Positions 6,810 to 17,231 of a DNA stretch of 36,418 bases are shown piece by piece. The stretch is from Pseudomonadota bacterium (lineage in GTDB: Bacteria > Bdellovibrionota > Oligoflexia > Oligoflexales > Oligoflexaceae), in contig JAKQGS010000512.1 in assembly GCA_029556045.1 (NCBI GenBank), positions 1 to 36,418 on the forward strand. The letters run 5' to 3'. Positions within the stretch are counted from its first letter, which is position 1. Each line of letters opens with the position of its first letter. The notes under the pieces are model-generated. The model was not told the origin of the DNA. It made no database searches and saw only the letters and a program-made list of their open reading frames with translations. The position numbers were made by a program, and so were the translations under genes.

Positions 6810-7676
6810 ATGATCCAATTCCCGACTCATGTTGAAACACCGCCGCAAGCGGACGCCCCACCCCATAGCGTATCGCTTGCTGAAGACAAACGATTCTCCC
6901 GCGACGAATTTTTGAAGCGTTGGGCTGCAGCGCGAAGATCAGCTCTGATAAGAGTACTGGCAGAACGCGATCATGAATCCGTTGATCCAGAAATCTCCGC
7001 ATCATTCAGCGAAGACAAACTTTGGGAGCAGTTGCATGCCACTGACCAGGATGCCGCTTTGAAGCAGGTTTTTCTGCATAGCCGCAAGCTGGGCCAAAGC
7101 GCTGTTCAGCACTATCAGCTCCAGTGGGAACTCTCAGACCTGCACCAGGTTCTGAAAGGTTCATATATACCCTGTACCATGGGCCAATGGAAAAAAAATG
7201 AACAGGCGTGGGTCGCAACCCAAACTTACTGCAGCGCCCCAAGGATATATGGCAATTTCATATGCAACTATTGGCGGGAAGCGATCGATGGTCTGATTAT
7301 GGGTGTTGGGGAAAATGAACGAATCGCCCGTCATAGCAGCATGGGCCACGGCGACGAAATATGCCTCGATGTCTATTTTGAGGACGCTCCCACGAAAGAG
7401 CCTGGGGGACTTCGCTGGGGCGCCATTCCCGACAACATGGTTTCACCGTTAGAGGATATTAAAGAATGGCTTTCATCCCAGGGCGTCACACTGCATTGGC
7501 ATGGATACGCTGAGAATACCATTTTCTATAGCATGAGCCTTCCTGACAAGCCCATATGCGGATCAACAGCCGCTATCTGGCACAATCGCCTGTATAAAAA
7601 AGTACACACCGAGTTTCCGGACGTCAGAATGCAGGATGCTGCTCCCCTGGCTGTTTATGCTGAGGGGACCAAATGA
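6810..7676 (+). CDS. Unknown protein heading the molybdoenzyme operon
   Basis: A 288-residue soluble protein with no signal peptide or membrane segment, so probably cytoplasmic. I do not recognise it with certainty. Notable is a cysteine-containing core: C141, C152 in the segment FICNYWREAIDGLIMG, then RHSSMGHGDEICLDVYFED around 172-190. The pattern of a Trp/Glu/Ala/Gly block followed by a Gly-Asp-x2-Cys strand resembles the 4-vinyl reductase / aminothiazoline-hydrolase-like fold, which binds small ligands or metal; this is a weak similarity judged by eye. The N-terminal 130 residues are helical and Gln/His rich. It lies 148 bases before the catalytic subunit on the same strand, downstream of the NsrR-like site, so it may be a maturation or sensor protein for the enzyme. 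TAGGAT precedes the ATG. Confidence 0.7.
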   Translation: MIQFPTHVETPPQADAPPHSVSLAEDKRFSRDEFLKRWAAARRSALIRVLAERDHESVDPEISASFSEDKLWEQLHATDQDAALKQVFLHSRKLGQSAVQHYQLQWELSDLHQVLKGSYIPCTMGQWKKNEQAWVATQTYCSAPRIYGNFICNYWREAIDGLIMGVGENERIARHSSMGHGDEICLDVYFEDAPTKEPGGLRWGAIPDNMVSPLEDIKEWLSSQGVTLHWHGYAENTIFYSMSLPDKPICGSTAAIWHNRLYKKVHTEFPDVRMQDAAPLAVYAEGTK

Positions 7677-7824
7677 ATAAATTCACGGCTAAATAAGGTG
7701 CATAGATAATTTCAATTTTATAGGACCGTTGAATTGAACTTTTAGGTGTAGGCGCTATTTCCGTTGCCAGGACTTTCGGAAGCGGCGCTGTCTGGCCAAT
7801 TCTAAAATCTTTTGCGGAGGTGTC

Positions 7825-10800
7825 ATGTCTATGGAGCGGAAAAATGGGCAGGGAATTGATCGTCGGGGCTTTCTCAAGGGGGCAGGCGTCATCATGGCGG
7901 TGGGCGCGGGCAAAGCTTTTGCAGCGCCCATACAATACTTACAACCATTACAGGTTGACAATCCTCTAAAACATTACCCTAGTCGTGATTGGGAAAAGAT
8001 CTATCGAAACTTATTCTTACATGATTCACAGTTCCACTTTCTCTGCGCCCCCAACGATACCCACAATTGCCTGCTGAAAGCGTATGTTAAGAACGGGATA
8101 GCCGTGCGCCTTGGACCCAGCTATGGCTACGGCAAAGCCAAAGACCTGGAGGGAAATCAGTCCTCCCACCGTTGGGATCCACGCATCTGTCAAAAGGGCC
8201 TTGCCCTGGTCCGGCGCGTCTATGGCGACCGTCGTTTGAAGGCTCCCATGATTCGCAAGGGATTTAAGGAATGGGTCGATGCGGGCTTCCCAAGGGATGC
8301 CAAAACCGGGGCCCCCGATGCCAAATACTTTCAAAGGGGCAAAGACCAATGGTTACGCTTATCCTGGGATGATGCCTACGAGGTCGCCGCCAAAGCATTT
8401 GATAATATTTCCCGCGCCTACAGCGGGAGTGCGGGCTCCTCTAAACTCACAGCTCAGGGTTATGATCCGGACATGATCGAAGCTCTCGAAGGGGCCGGAA
8501 CTCAGACGATAAAACTCCGTGGTGGCATGGCGTTTCTGGGAGCCACGCGAATTTTTGGTTTATACCGATTTGCCAATATGCTGGCTCTCCTGGATGATAA
8601 GATTCGGGATGTGGGGCCGGAAAAGTCCATTGGCGCCAGGGGTTGGGACAGTTATAGCTGGCACACCGACCTCCCTCCCGGGCATCCCATGGTAACGGGA
8701 GCGCAAACCAATGAATTTGACCTTTTTGCCACCGAATACGCGAAATTAATCATCCCGTGGGGCATGAACTGGATAACCACAAAGATGCCTGATTCCCACT
8801 GGCTGACGGAGGCCCGCCTCAAAGGTGCCAAAACGATTGCGGTAACGGTGGAATACTCAGCCACCGCGTCAAAAACCGACGAGGTCATCATTATTCGACC
8901 TGGCACCGATCCAGCCTTTGCCCTTGGTCTGGCACAGGTCATCATCTCGAAGAAGTTATTTGATGCGGAGTATGTCACACAGAATACTGATCTGCCATTT
9001 TTAATGAGAATGGACACCTTGCAACCTTTGCGTCCAGAGGAGGTCATCGCCGACTATAAACCACCGGTCCTCTCGTCGATCGAATTTACCAAAGCTGGTG
9101 AAAAAGGTCCCGCTGGACCAGATCAGAAAAAGCAGTTTGCACCCGATTCCATGAAGGGCGAGTTCCAGCCCTACATGGTTTGGGACAAAAAGAACAAGAA
9201 AGCAGTGCCGGTTTCCCGCGATGCCTATGGCACCCACTTCAAAAAGACCGGTATCTTCACCGATCTGGATGTCAAAACCACCGTCAAGCTTTTGAATGGA
9301 CAAGTGGTAACGGTGCGCACGACTTTCAATCTCATGAAAGAATATTTGAACAAGAATATGACTCCCAAACAGACCGCGGCTATAACGGGAGCACCAGCAT
9401 CCGCCATTGAATCACTGGCGGTCCAGATCTCTCAAAACAAAGAAAAAACTCTTTTTGCCTGCGGCATGGGACCCAATCAGTTCTTTAACGCCGACCTGAA
9501 AGACCGGGCGATATTCCTGGTGGCTGCCCTGACCCGCAATATTGGCTTCCCCGGCGGCAATGTCGGCTCTTATGCAGGCAACTACCGCTCAGCGCTATTC
9601 GGAGGCGAACCCCTATTTGCCGCTGAAGACCCCTTCCACCTGGCACTTGATCCCCAGCAAAAGCCAAAGGTTAAGAAGTACTCCCACTATGAATCGCTCC
9701 ACTACTATAACTATGGCGATCGTCCTTTGCGTATCGGCAACAAAAACTTTACCGGTCATGGCCATATGCCGACTCCAACCAAAGCGATGTGGTTGAACAA
9801 TTCCAATTCGGTCATCGGTAATATCAAATGGCACTATGACGTGGTGAACAATACCCTGCCGCGCATTGAATTCATCTGCTATTCAGACTGGTGGTGGACT
9901 GGGTCCTGTGAATATGCCGATTTGGTATTTGCCGCTGACAGTTGGGCTGAATTTAAACACCCTGATATGTGTGGGTCTTGTTCCAATCCCTTTCTTCAGG
10001 TCTATCCACGCACACCCCTCAAGCGCGTTTTTGACACCAAATCGGACATAGAAATCATTGCCGGTGTTTCTGAAAAATTAGGCAAAATCGCCAAAGAACC
10101 CCGCATGAAAGATATGTGGAAGTTCGTGTTCGAGGATAAGGTCGATGTCTATCTGCAGCGTATTCTCGACGGTTCTTTTACAGCAAAAGGATACAATTTT
10201 AAAGATCTCGAAAAGAACGCCGCCAACGGCATACCAGCCCTGATGCACAATCGTACTTACCCACGCGCGTCTTCATTCGAGCAGATGCGTTCCGAACACC
10301 CATGGCACACCAAATCTGGGCGCCTCGAATTCTATCGATTTGAACCCGAATTTATTGAAAGCGGCGAGAATCTGGTAGTTTATCGGGAGCCTATTGATTC
10401 TACCCCCTATGAACCCAACGTATTGGTGTCCGATAAGCACGAAGCCATACGGCCCAAGCAGCCAAAAGACTATGACATGGACCCAAAGGATCTTTCAACG
10501 GAAGCCAGGCAGGTTCGCCATGTCATGAAAAAAACAGACGAGATGCTTAAAAGCAAACACCCCCTGCGGCTTAAGTTGCAATATACCCACGTCTACCACA
10601 CGCCAAAGTATCGCCATGGTGCTCATACAACACCCGTCGATACCGACTATAATGCTGTGTGGTTTGGCCCCTTCGGAGACGTTTATCGCCATGATAAACG
10701 CATGCCTGCAGTGGCAGAAGGGTATGTTGACATCAATCCCCAAGATGCCCGCGAGATGGGTATCCATGACGGAGATTATGTCTATATCGATGCAGACCCC

Positions 10801-11307
10801 GAAGATCGACCCTACCGCAATTGGAAAAAGGATAGTGAAGAATACAAAGTTGCCCGGCTGATGCTGCGGGCCCGATACTATCCGGGAACTCCCCGCGGTA
10901 TCGCTAGGACATGGCACAACATGTATGGTGCCACCCCTGGCAGCGTCAGAGCCCACGAAAAAAATCCCGACGGCTTGGCCAAAAATCCGGAAACCGGCTA
11001 TCAGTCCATGTACCGTTACGGTAGCCACCAATCAGCAACCAGGGCCTGGCTCAAGCCAACTTTGATGACCGAAACCCTGGTCCACAAGGGTGCCTATGGT
11101 CAGGGCATGGAAAAAGGCTTTGCGGCAGACATTCACTGTCCTGTTGGGGCTCCTCGTGAGGCGTTTGTCCGCATTACCAAGGCGGAAGACGGTGGCGTTG
11201 ATGGGCAAAAACTGTGGCGACCCGCAGCACTCGGATTCCGACCAACCTATGAAAATAAAGCCATGAAAGACTATCTCTACGGGAAGTATATGAAGAAGAA
11301 AAAATAG
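7825..11307 (+). CDS. Periplasmic NxrA/NarG-like molybdoenzyme, catalytic alpha subunit
   Basis: A 1160-residue type II DMSO-reductase-family subunit (the branch holding NarG, NxrA, selenate, chlorate and perchlorate reductases). A Tat signal with DRRGFLKG at about residues 12-19 predicts folded export to the periplasm. The proximal Fe-S cluster region has C74, C82 and C122 with nearby His residues (FHFLCAPNDTHNC and RICQKG). The type II molybdenum ligand is Asp282 in WHTDLPPGHP, equivalent to NarG Asp222. From memory, the CAPNDTHNC segment and the length are closer to the periplasmic NxrA / nitrate-reductase-like group than to cytoplasmic NarG. It likely interconverts nitrate and nitrite, but chlorate or perchlorate cannot be excluded. 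GCGGAGG precedes the ATG at 7825. It is followed by its Fe-S, heme and chaperone genes. Confidence 0.85.
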   Translation: MSMERKNGQGIDRRGFLKGAGVIMAVGAGKAFAAPIQYLQPLQVDNPLKHYPSRDWEKIYRNLFLHDSQFHFLCAPNDTHNCLLKAYVKNGIAVRLGPSYGYGKAKDLEGNQSSHRWDPRICQKGLALVRRVYGDRRLKAPMIRKGFKEWVDAGFPRDAKTGAPDAKYFQRGKDQWLRLSWDDAYEVAAKAFDNISRAYSGSAGSSKLTAQGYDPDMIEALEGAGTQTIKLRGGMAFLGATRIFGLYRFANMLALLDDKIRDVGPEKSIGARGWDSYSWHTDLPPGHPMVTGAQTNEFDLFATEYAKLIIPWGMNWITTKMPDSHWLTEARLKGAKTIAVTVEYSATASKTDEVIIIRPGTDPAFALGLAQVIISKKLFDAEYVTQNTDLPFLMRMDTLQPLRPEEVIADYKPPVLSSIEFTKAGEKGPAGPDQKKQFAPDSMKGEFQPYMVWDKKNKKAVPVSRDAYGTHFKKTGIFTDLDVKTTVKLLNGQVVTVRTTFNLMKEYLNKNMTPKQTAAITGAPASAIESLAVQISQNKEKTLFACGMGPNQFFNADLKDRAIFLVAALTRNIGFPGGNVGSYAGNYRSALFGGEPLFAAEDPFHLALDPQQKPKVKKYSHYESLHYYNYGDRPLRIGNKNFTGHGHMPTPTKAMWLNNSNSVIGNIKWHYDVVNNTLPRIEFICYSDWWWTGSCEYADLVFAADSWAEFKHPDMCGSCSNPFLQVYPRTPLKRVFDTKSDIEIIAGVSEKLGKIAKEPRMKDMWKFVFEDKVDVYLQRILDGSFTAKGYNFKDLEKNAANGIPALMHNRTYPRASSFEQMRSEHPWHTKSGRLEFYRFEPEFIESGENLVVYREPIDSTPYEPNVLVSDKHEAIRPKQPKDYDMDPKDLSTEARQVRHVMKKTDEMLKSKHPLRLKLQYTHVYHTPKYRHGAHTTPVDTDYNAVWFGPFGDVYRHDKRMPAVAEGYVDINPQDAREMGIHDGDYVYIDADPEDRPYRNWKKDSEEYKVARLMLRARYYPGTPRGIARTWHNMYGATPGSVRAHEKNPDGLAKNPETGYQSMYRYGSHQSATRAWLKPTLMTETLVHKGAYGQGMEKGFAADIHCPVGAPREAFVRITKAEDGGVDGQKLWRPAALGFRPTYENKAMKDYLYGKYMKKKK

Positions 11308-11369
11308 ACACTGGACTGGTACACAAACGCCTCTTGAAACAAAATACTAGATGTATAAAGGAATTTCCG

Positions 11370-12503
11370 ATGGCTAAGGTCAAAAACTGGCAAATCAATC
11401 GCGACATGGAATACCCTTATGAAGAACACCGGCCCAAGAGGCAATGGGCGGTGGTCTTTGACTTGAACAAATGTATCGCCTGCCAAACCTGCTCACTGGC
11501 CTGTAAAACCACTTGGACAAGTGGCAAAGGTCAGGAATACATGTTTTGGAATAACGTGGAAACCAAGCCCTATGGCAGTTACCCTTTGGCTTGGGATGTG
11601 CGCATATTGGAACAGCTCGGGCAACAGGAATGGAAAAAGAAGCAGCCCTACTACGGCAAAACAATCTATGAAGCGGCGGCTCCCACTGAACGGGTCGCGC
11701 ACTTCATGCCGCGTGATGAAGACTGGATGTACCCCAACCATGGAGAAGATGACTGTGCCGGCATCGTCACGGGGGGGGCCCATGTTAAGGGACCAAGCCA
11801 CGACAAATGGTTTTTCTACCTACCCCGCATGTGCGCCCACTGCACCTATCCAGCGTGCCTTTCCGCCTGCCCCCGTAAAGCTATTTACAAGAGGGAAGAG
11901 GACGGCATTGTTCTGATCGATCAGTCACGTTGCAAAGGCTATGGCGAATGTGTCCGCGCCTGCCCTTACAAAAAATCAATGTACAATCCCCACACACGCG
12001 TCAGTGAGAAATGTATCGGTTGTTACCCCGCGGTGGAACAAGGATACCAACCCATGTGCGTTCAGAATTGTATCGGTAAAATACGCATTATGGGATTCAT
12101 TAATCCTCCTTGGCAGGCTCGCGAAGATAATCCCATTGACTATCTGGTCCATAAGATGGGGCTTGCCTTACCTTATTACCCCCAATTGGGCTTGGAGCCA
12201 AACCTATACTATTTGCCGCCGATTCACGCCAACATGGATTACCTGACGCAGATGTTTGGCCCAAATGTGGAAACCGCTGTCGAAAACTACCGCAAGGTTC
12301 GCAATGACCCGGTGGCGCAGGGACTCCTTGTTTTGATGGGCTGTACCGACCGCATCATCCATCGATTTAAGGTAGCCAGGGGAATTGCGACAGGATTTGA
12401 CGAGAAGGGTGACGAAATCGTTTCGGTTCCCGTGGTCGAACCGATGTTGGAGCGTTCACCTTACGATGAAAAAATTGGCGCCATCCGCCAAAATACCCCT
12501 TAA
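11370..12503 (+). CDS. NarH/NxrB-like iron-sulfur beta subunit
   Basis: A 377-residue electron-transfer subunit with four ferredoxin-type cysteine groups: CIACQTCSLACK near the N-terminus, CAHCTYPACLSACP, then CKGYGECVRACPYKK, and CIGCYP with CVQNC further on. In CKGYGEC a tyrosine stands where a fourth cysteine would be. NarH has a tryptophan at this place and a [3Fe-4S] cluster, so three [4Fe-4S] and one [3Fe-4S] cluster are expected. It has no signal peptide, as usual for beta subunits that ride out with the Tat-tagged alpha subunit. The ATG at 11370 follows AAAGGAA; an upstream TTG is unlikely. It would pass electrons between the molybdenum subunit and the heme-b gamma subunit. Confidence 0.87.
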   Translation: MAKVKNWQINRDMEYPYEEHRPKRQWAVVFDLNKCIACQTCSLACKTTWTSGKGQEYMFWNNVETKPYGSYPLAWDVRILEQLGQQEWKKKQPYYGKTIYEAAAPTERVAHFMPRDEDWMYPNHGEDDCAGIVTGGAHVKGPSHDKWFFYLPRMCAHCTYPACLSACPRKAIYKREEDGIVLIDQSRCKGYGECVRACPYKKSMYNPHTRVSEKCIGCYPAVEQGYQPMCVQNCIGKIRIMGFINPPWQAREDNPIDYLVHKMGLALPYYPQLGLEPNLYYLPPIHANMDYLTQMFGPNVETAVENYRKVRNDPVAQGLLVLMGCTDRIIHRFKVARGIATGFDEKGDEIVSVPVVEPMLERSPYDEKIGAIRQNTP

Positions 12504-12513
12504 GGAGAAGGAT

Positions 12514-13368
12514 ATGAATCTACTAAAATATTTTACCATTTTCTGCGCCATGACCCAGATGGAATCCGCTTGGGCTGCCGAAATTGTTGCCGCAAAGACT
12601 AATGCAGATTTAACAAAGGTGCCACTGGATGCAAAAGTTTGGAACGCCGCTAAAGAAGAGATTGTTGCCATGACCATGCAGCCCATGACCGTCCCACGCC
12701 CCAAGGATACACTCACCCCTGAGGTTCGCGTCAAAGCAGTGCATAATGGCAAGTGGATAGCCTTTCAACTAAAATGGAAGGACACAGAGCCCAGCACTGT
12801 CGGAAAACTAGGCACATTTTCTGACGCTGTCGCCATTCAATTTCCTGTCAAAGATCAGAAGAATCCTCCACCCATCATCATGGGGGCCAAGGATAACCCA
12901 GTTCACATCATTCATTGGCGGTATCAATACCAAATCGACAAAAAAAAGGGCATGCCCTCCATGCAGGATATCTATCCCAACAAACATATCGACATCTACC
13001 CCATGGAGTTTCCTGATATGGGACGAATCGAAGCCATAGACGAAGAAAGGCGGGACGTTTTCGTACACGGTAAAGCAGCAGGAAATCCTCAATCATATCC
13101 GAATACCAAGGGCGTCGACGAAATATTTGCCGAGGGTTTTGGAACAAGTGCCGTCGTGAAAAATATCGCAGCGGAAGCCGATGGTGAGTGGAAAAACGGA
13201 GAATGGACCGTCGCCATAACCCGGCCATTGCATCGAGAAAAAGGATCAGTTCTAGAAGCAGGACAAACTTCCCATGTCGCTTTTGCGGTTTGGCAGGGGG
13301 GCAAGGACGAAGTAGGATCACGCAAGTCCCTGACGTTGGCCTGGACACCACTGCAAATTACCCCCTAA
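12514..13368 (+). CDS. Heme-b gamma subunit (EbdC/SerC-like) of the molybdoenzyme
   Basis: A 284-residue exported protein. The Sec signal ends near ESAWA-AEI. The mature part has the beta-sandwich style of the ethylbenzene-dehydrogenase-type heme-binding domain, including an EVRVKAVHNGKWIAFQLKWKD strand pair and a C-terminal HVAFAVWQGG strand. In this family a single heme b is held by Met and Lys and exchanges electrons with soluble cytochromes c. I did not assign the ligands. The gene starts 10 bases after the beta-subunit stop, with AAGGAGAAGG upstream. The presence of this subunit, and the absence of a NarI-type membrane cytochrome in the operon, argues for a periplasmic enzyme coupled to soluble electron carriers. 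Confidence 0.8.
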   Translation: MNLLKYFTIFCAMTQMESAWAAEIVAAKTNADLTKVPLDAKVWNAAKEEIVAMTMQPMTVPRPKDTLTPEVRVKAVHNGKWIAFQLKWKDTEPSTVGKLGTFSDAVAIQFPVKDQKNPPPIIMGAKDNPVHIIHWRYQYQIDKKKGMPSMQDIYPNKHIDIYPMEFPDMGRIEAIDEERRDVFVHGKAAGNPQSYPNTKGVDEIFAEGFGTSAVVKNIAAEADGEWKNGEWTVAITRPLHREKGSVLEAGQTSHVAFAVWQGGKDEVGSRKSLTLAWTPLQITP

Positions 13369-13379
13369 GGAGAAAGCCT

Positions 13380-14147
13380 ATGAACACCGAAATGCCTATC
13401 GATCCTTTCGTGCGTGAAGCCGGTCTTCGGGCACCATCGTTTATTTTAGGGTCCGTTCTGGCGACCTATCCGGGCGATCACTTTGTAGAAAATGTAACCC
13501 GTCTTATTGATGATAAAGATATTCAGGAGCAATTATCCCATTGTGGTCAGGACTGGAATTGCCTGCAGGATCAACTTCGCAAAATTGTGGAAGAACCGAC
13601 TCGTCTTCGATCACTGCAGTGCGACTTTATTGATGTATTTGAGCGAGGACGAGGGAGTAATTCTCTCTATGAGACCGAATATGGACGAGCTCGCTCCATG
13701 GTAAAGGGAAATGAACTCCTTGACATTGCTGGATTCTATCAGGCTTTTGGCTTTGAAATTGGCCGTGATGACTCACAAAAGGACATGGTTGACCATATCG
13801 CGGTCGAGCTCGAATTCTATGCTCTGATGCTCTACAAAATGCAGGCCCTGTTTGAGTCTTCCGACCAAGAGGGCGTGGCTATCGTGACTGACGCCTCCCG
13901 CAAATTTCTCAATGACCATCTGGGAAGATTGGCACCTGCCATTGCATCGCGGCCAGGGGTCATCGATCATGCCTTTTATGGATGTGTTTTTAAAACGTTA
14001 AGTCATCTTATGCATAATGAATCCAAACGCGCTGATGTCCATCCAACCCCCGCCCAGTGGGTGGAAGGAGAGAATTCCGAGGGCGATCTTTCCTGCGGTT
14101 CACTGGGTTCTTGTCTCAGCGGCAATCCAAAAGCACCGCAGCTCTAA
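13380..14147 (+). CDS. TorD-family chaperone for the molybdoenzyme
   Basis: A 255-residue all-helical cytoplasmic protein of the TorD/DmsD/NarJ group. These chaperones hold the apo-catalytic subunit, help insert the molybdenum cofactor and prevent premature Tat export. Recognisable are the LQCDFIDVFERGRG segment, the YETEYGR segment, GFYQAFGFEI and the DHIAVELEFYALMLYK helix typical of the family. The C-terminal tail ends in a cysteine-bearing DLSCGSLGSCLSG stretch. The ATG at 13380 follows AAGGAGAAAG and lies 11 bases after the gamma-subunit stop. The gene order alpha-beta-gamma-chaperone or alpha-beta-chaperone-gamma is characteristic of type II enzymes such as those for selenate, chlorate and ethylbenzene. 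Confidence 0.82.
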   Translation: MNTEMPIDPFVREAGLRAPSFILGSVLATYPGDHFVENVTRLIDDKDIQEQLSHCGQDWNCLQDQLRKIVEEPTRLRSLQCDFIDVFERGRGSNSLYETEYGRARSMVKGNELLDIAGFYQAFGFEIGRDDSQKDMVDHIAVELEFYALMLYKMQALFESSDQEGVAIVTDASRKFLNDHLGRLAPAIASRPGVIDHAFYGCVFKTLSHLMHNESKRADVHPTPAQWVEGENSEGDLSCGSLGSCLSGNPKAPQL

Positions 14148-14170
14148 TGCCACTTTTTTCGAGGATGCGG

Positions 14171-14202
14171 GGCCTTGATGGATGATGATATCCGTCAGGG
14201 CC
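14171..14202. terminator. Hairpin terminator between the chaperone gene and nnrS
   Basis: GGCCTTGATGGAT (14171-14183) pairs with ATCCGTCAGGGCC (14190-14202), a 13-bp stem with two G-T pairs and a 6-base loop, followed by TTT. It sits between convergent genes, so it may act in both directions. The last bases touch the nnrS stop codon. Confidence 0.6.
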
Positions 14203-14204
14203 TT

Positions 14205-15374
14205 TCATGCTGTCTTACCATCCGCTCTCGGCTGTGTCAGCATAGGGTAAAGGACCATTAACAAACACACCAGCGAAGTAATCCACATTGTACCCGCAAT
14301 CTGCAACAACAATGGAGTACCCTGCGGCCACAAAATAACCCCCAAAGCCCTGACTAGGCTGGCACCGCCTATTAAGAGATAGGAAACCAAAACTAATTTT
14401 GGTGAACCGATCTTACGCCCCGTATGACCCAATGACACCCGCGACATCATACCTACCGTCATCGTGCCGACGACCCCCAATCCCATGGCGTGAATCGCAG
14501 CACTTTTGGCTACCCAGCCCATGGCACCGCATGCAGCAAGGAGATACACCACCCCGACCCAGGCATAGCCGACATAAAGAATCGCAAGAATCGGCATTTT
14601 CCAAATGCGTCGGTCATACCAAAGTCCTAATCGAACGAAGGATCCGATAGCTGTGATCAAAGCCAAGATAGCCAGCCACAGGGATGATTCATGCCAGACC
14701 ATCAATACGGCAACGAACATCATGCCAGCCGTTATGCCGTACTCCAATATTGTTATCCGTTTTCCACGATAGCCTTGCAGTGCATTTTTCGAAAAGAACG
14801 GGAGGATACGGTGTGCGAATACGACAATGAAGAGACCCAATACCTGTAGCGCAGTGATAAGGCCCCACCGGGTCACTTCCGGCGCCCAACCGCCATATCC
14901 CACATGGAACACCACATTGCAAATCCACAGAAGCCCCAACATCACTAGAAAACCAGCGTTGTGTCGTTGATCCCGTTGCATGAGGTACGGGATCAACAAG
15001 TAAGTAGCATAGGGAAGAAATAAATTGTCGACGATTGCCACCGTCAAGGGATCGAAATAAGTCTGGAGGAATGCCAGTCGCCCAATCAACCAAAGGAAAG
15101 CTGCAACCATCAACGGAATCCCATGGATCCCTCGTTTTTTTGTCCAGTTCTGCGAGGCGGTATAGAGAAAACCGACAACGACGGCAGCGGAAAAACCGAA
15201 AATCATCTCGTGAGCGTGCCAAAATACCGAATGCTGCAATCCGATTGGATTCCAACTCAAATCCGTGAGCCAAAGGGCAATGACAAGTATGCCGCTCACT
15301 ATTCCCATAAGAAAAAAGGGACGAAAGCCCGCTTCCCAAAAAGGATGAATCACAACGTTTTTAAACATATTCAT
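14205..15374 (-). CDS. NnrS-family membrane protein (nitric oxide stress)
   Basis: A 389-residue integral membrane protein with about 12 hydrophobic helices. It starts with the family-typical HPFWEAGFRPFF block, followed by FWHAHEMIFGFSAAVVVGFL and later RILPFFSKNAL and AIHAMGLGVVGTMTVGMMSRVSLGHTG. NnrS proteins are heme- and copper-containing membrane proteins that protect against nitric oxide stress and are commonly regulated with denitrification genes. The histidines in HAHEM and in the later helices are candidate ligands. It starts at the ATG at 15374, with a second ATG two codons later. An NsrR-like palindrome lies 55-71 bases upstream. It is convergent with the molybdoenzyme operon. Confidence 0.92.
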   Translation of the reverse strand: MNMFKNVVIHPFWEAGFRPFFLMGIVSGILVIALWLTDLSWNPIGLQHSVFWHAHEMIFGFSAAVVVGFLYTASQNWTKKRGIHGIPLMVAAFLWLIGRLAFLQTYFDPLTVAIVDNLFLPYATYLLIPYLMQRDQRHNAGFLVMLGLLWICNVVFHVGYGGWAPEVTRWGLITALQVLGLFIVVFAHRILPFFSKNALQGYRGKRITILEYGITAGMMFVAVLMVWHESSLWLAILALITAIGSFVRLGLWYDRRIWKMPILAILYVGYAWVGVVYLLAACGAMGWVAKSAAIHAMGLGVVGTMTVGMMSRVSLGHTGRKIGSPKLVLVSYLLIGGASLVRALGVILWPQGTPLLLQIAGTMWITSLVCLLMVLYPMLTQPRADGKTA

Positions 15375-15428
15375 AAATTACACCCTATCCTGTGGCCCTG
15401 GCCTTTTTCATAAAGCATTTCAGTTAAT

Positions 15429-15445
15429 ATGTATATGTTATACAT
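15429..15445. promoter_or_regulatory. NsrR-like operator upstream of nnrS
   Basis: ATGTAT-ATGTT-ATACAT matches ATGYAT-N5-ATRCAT exactly and is itself a perfect 7+3+7 palindrome. It ends 55 bases before the nnrS start codon, a suitable place for a repressor. nnrS is a known member of NO-responsive regulons in other bacteria. Confidence 0.6.
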
Positions 15446-15513
15446 GTTTACCTGGATTTTAGGGAAAACAAACATCCCCTATATCAGATGATATTTTCGG
15501 GAATATGTCAGAT

Positions 15514-15525
15514 ATTTTGACTACT
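15514..15525 (+). repeat. Direct repeat ATTTTGACTACT, copy 1
   Basis: This 12-mer occurs twice upstream of the tyrosine-lyase gene, 78 bases apart, in the same orientation. It could be an activator site or, through its TTGACT core, a pair of -35 elements. Confidence 0.5.
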
Positions 15526-15591
15526 TTGGTTTGATCTTTGAATCCTGTGCCAAAGCACTGCGCGGATAATACTCCCTGCCCCTATCCTGTT

Positions 15592-15603
15592 ATTTTGACT
15601 ACT
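15592..15603 (+). repeat. Direct repeat ATTTTGACTACT, copy 2
   Basis: The second copy of the 12-mer, 175 bases before the ATG at 15778. See 15514-15525. Confidence 0.5.
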
Positions 15604-15726
15604 GTTTCAAAAAAAAGACCTTTCCCTTCGCCTATGTTTGAATCGAAATTGCCCCCAATGAACGTCAAATTGATGCCGCACGAATGCGTCTTTCTTGAAT
15701 GGTAACCAAACAAAAGTTACGTTTAA

Positions 15727-17196
<1,470 letters not shown>

Positions 17197-17231
17197 TTAT
17201 CCGATCTACCCAAGTATTGCACGAGGAACCC

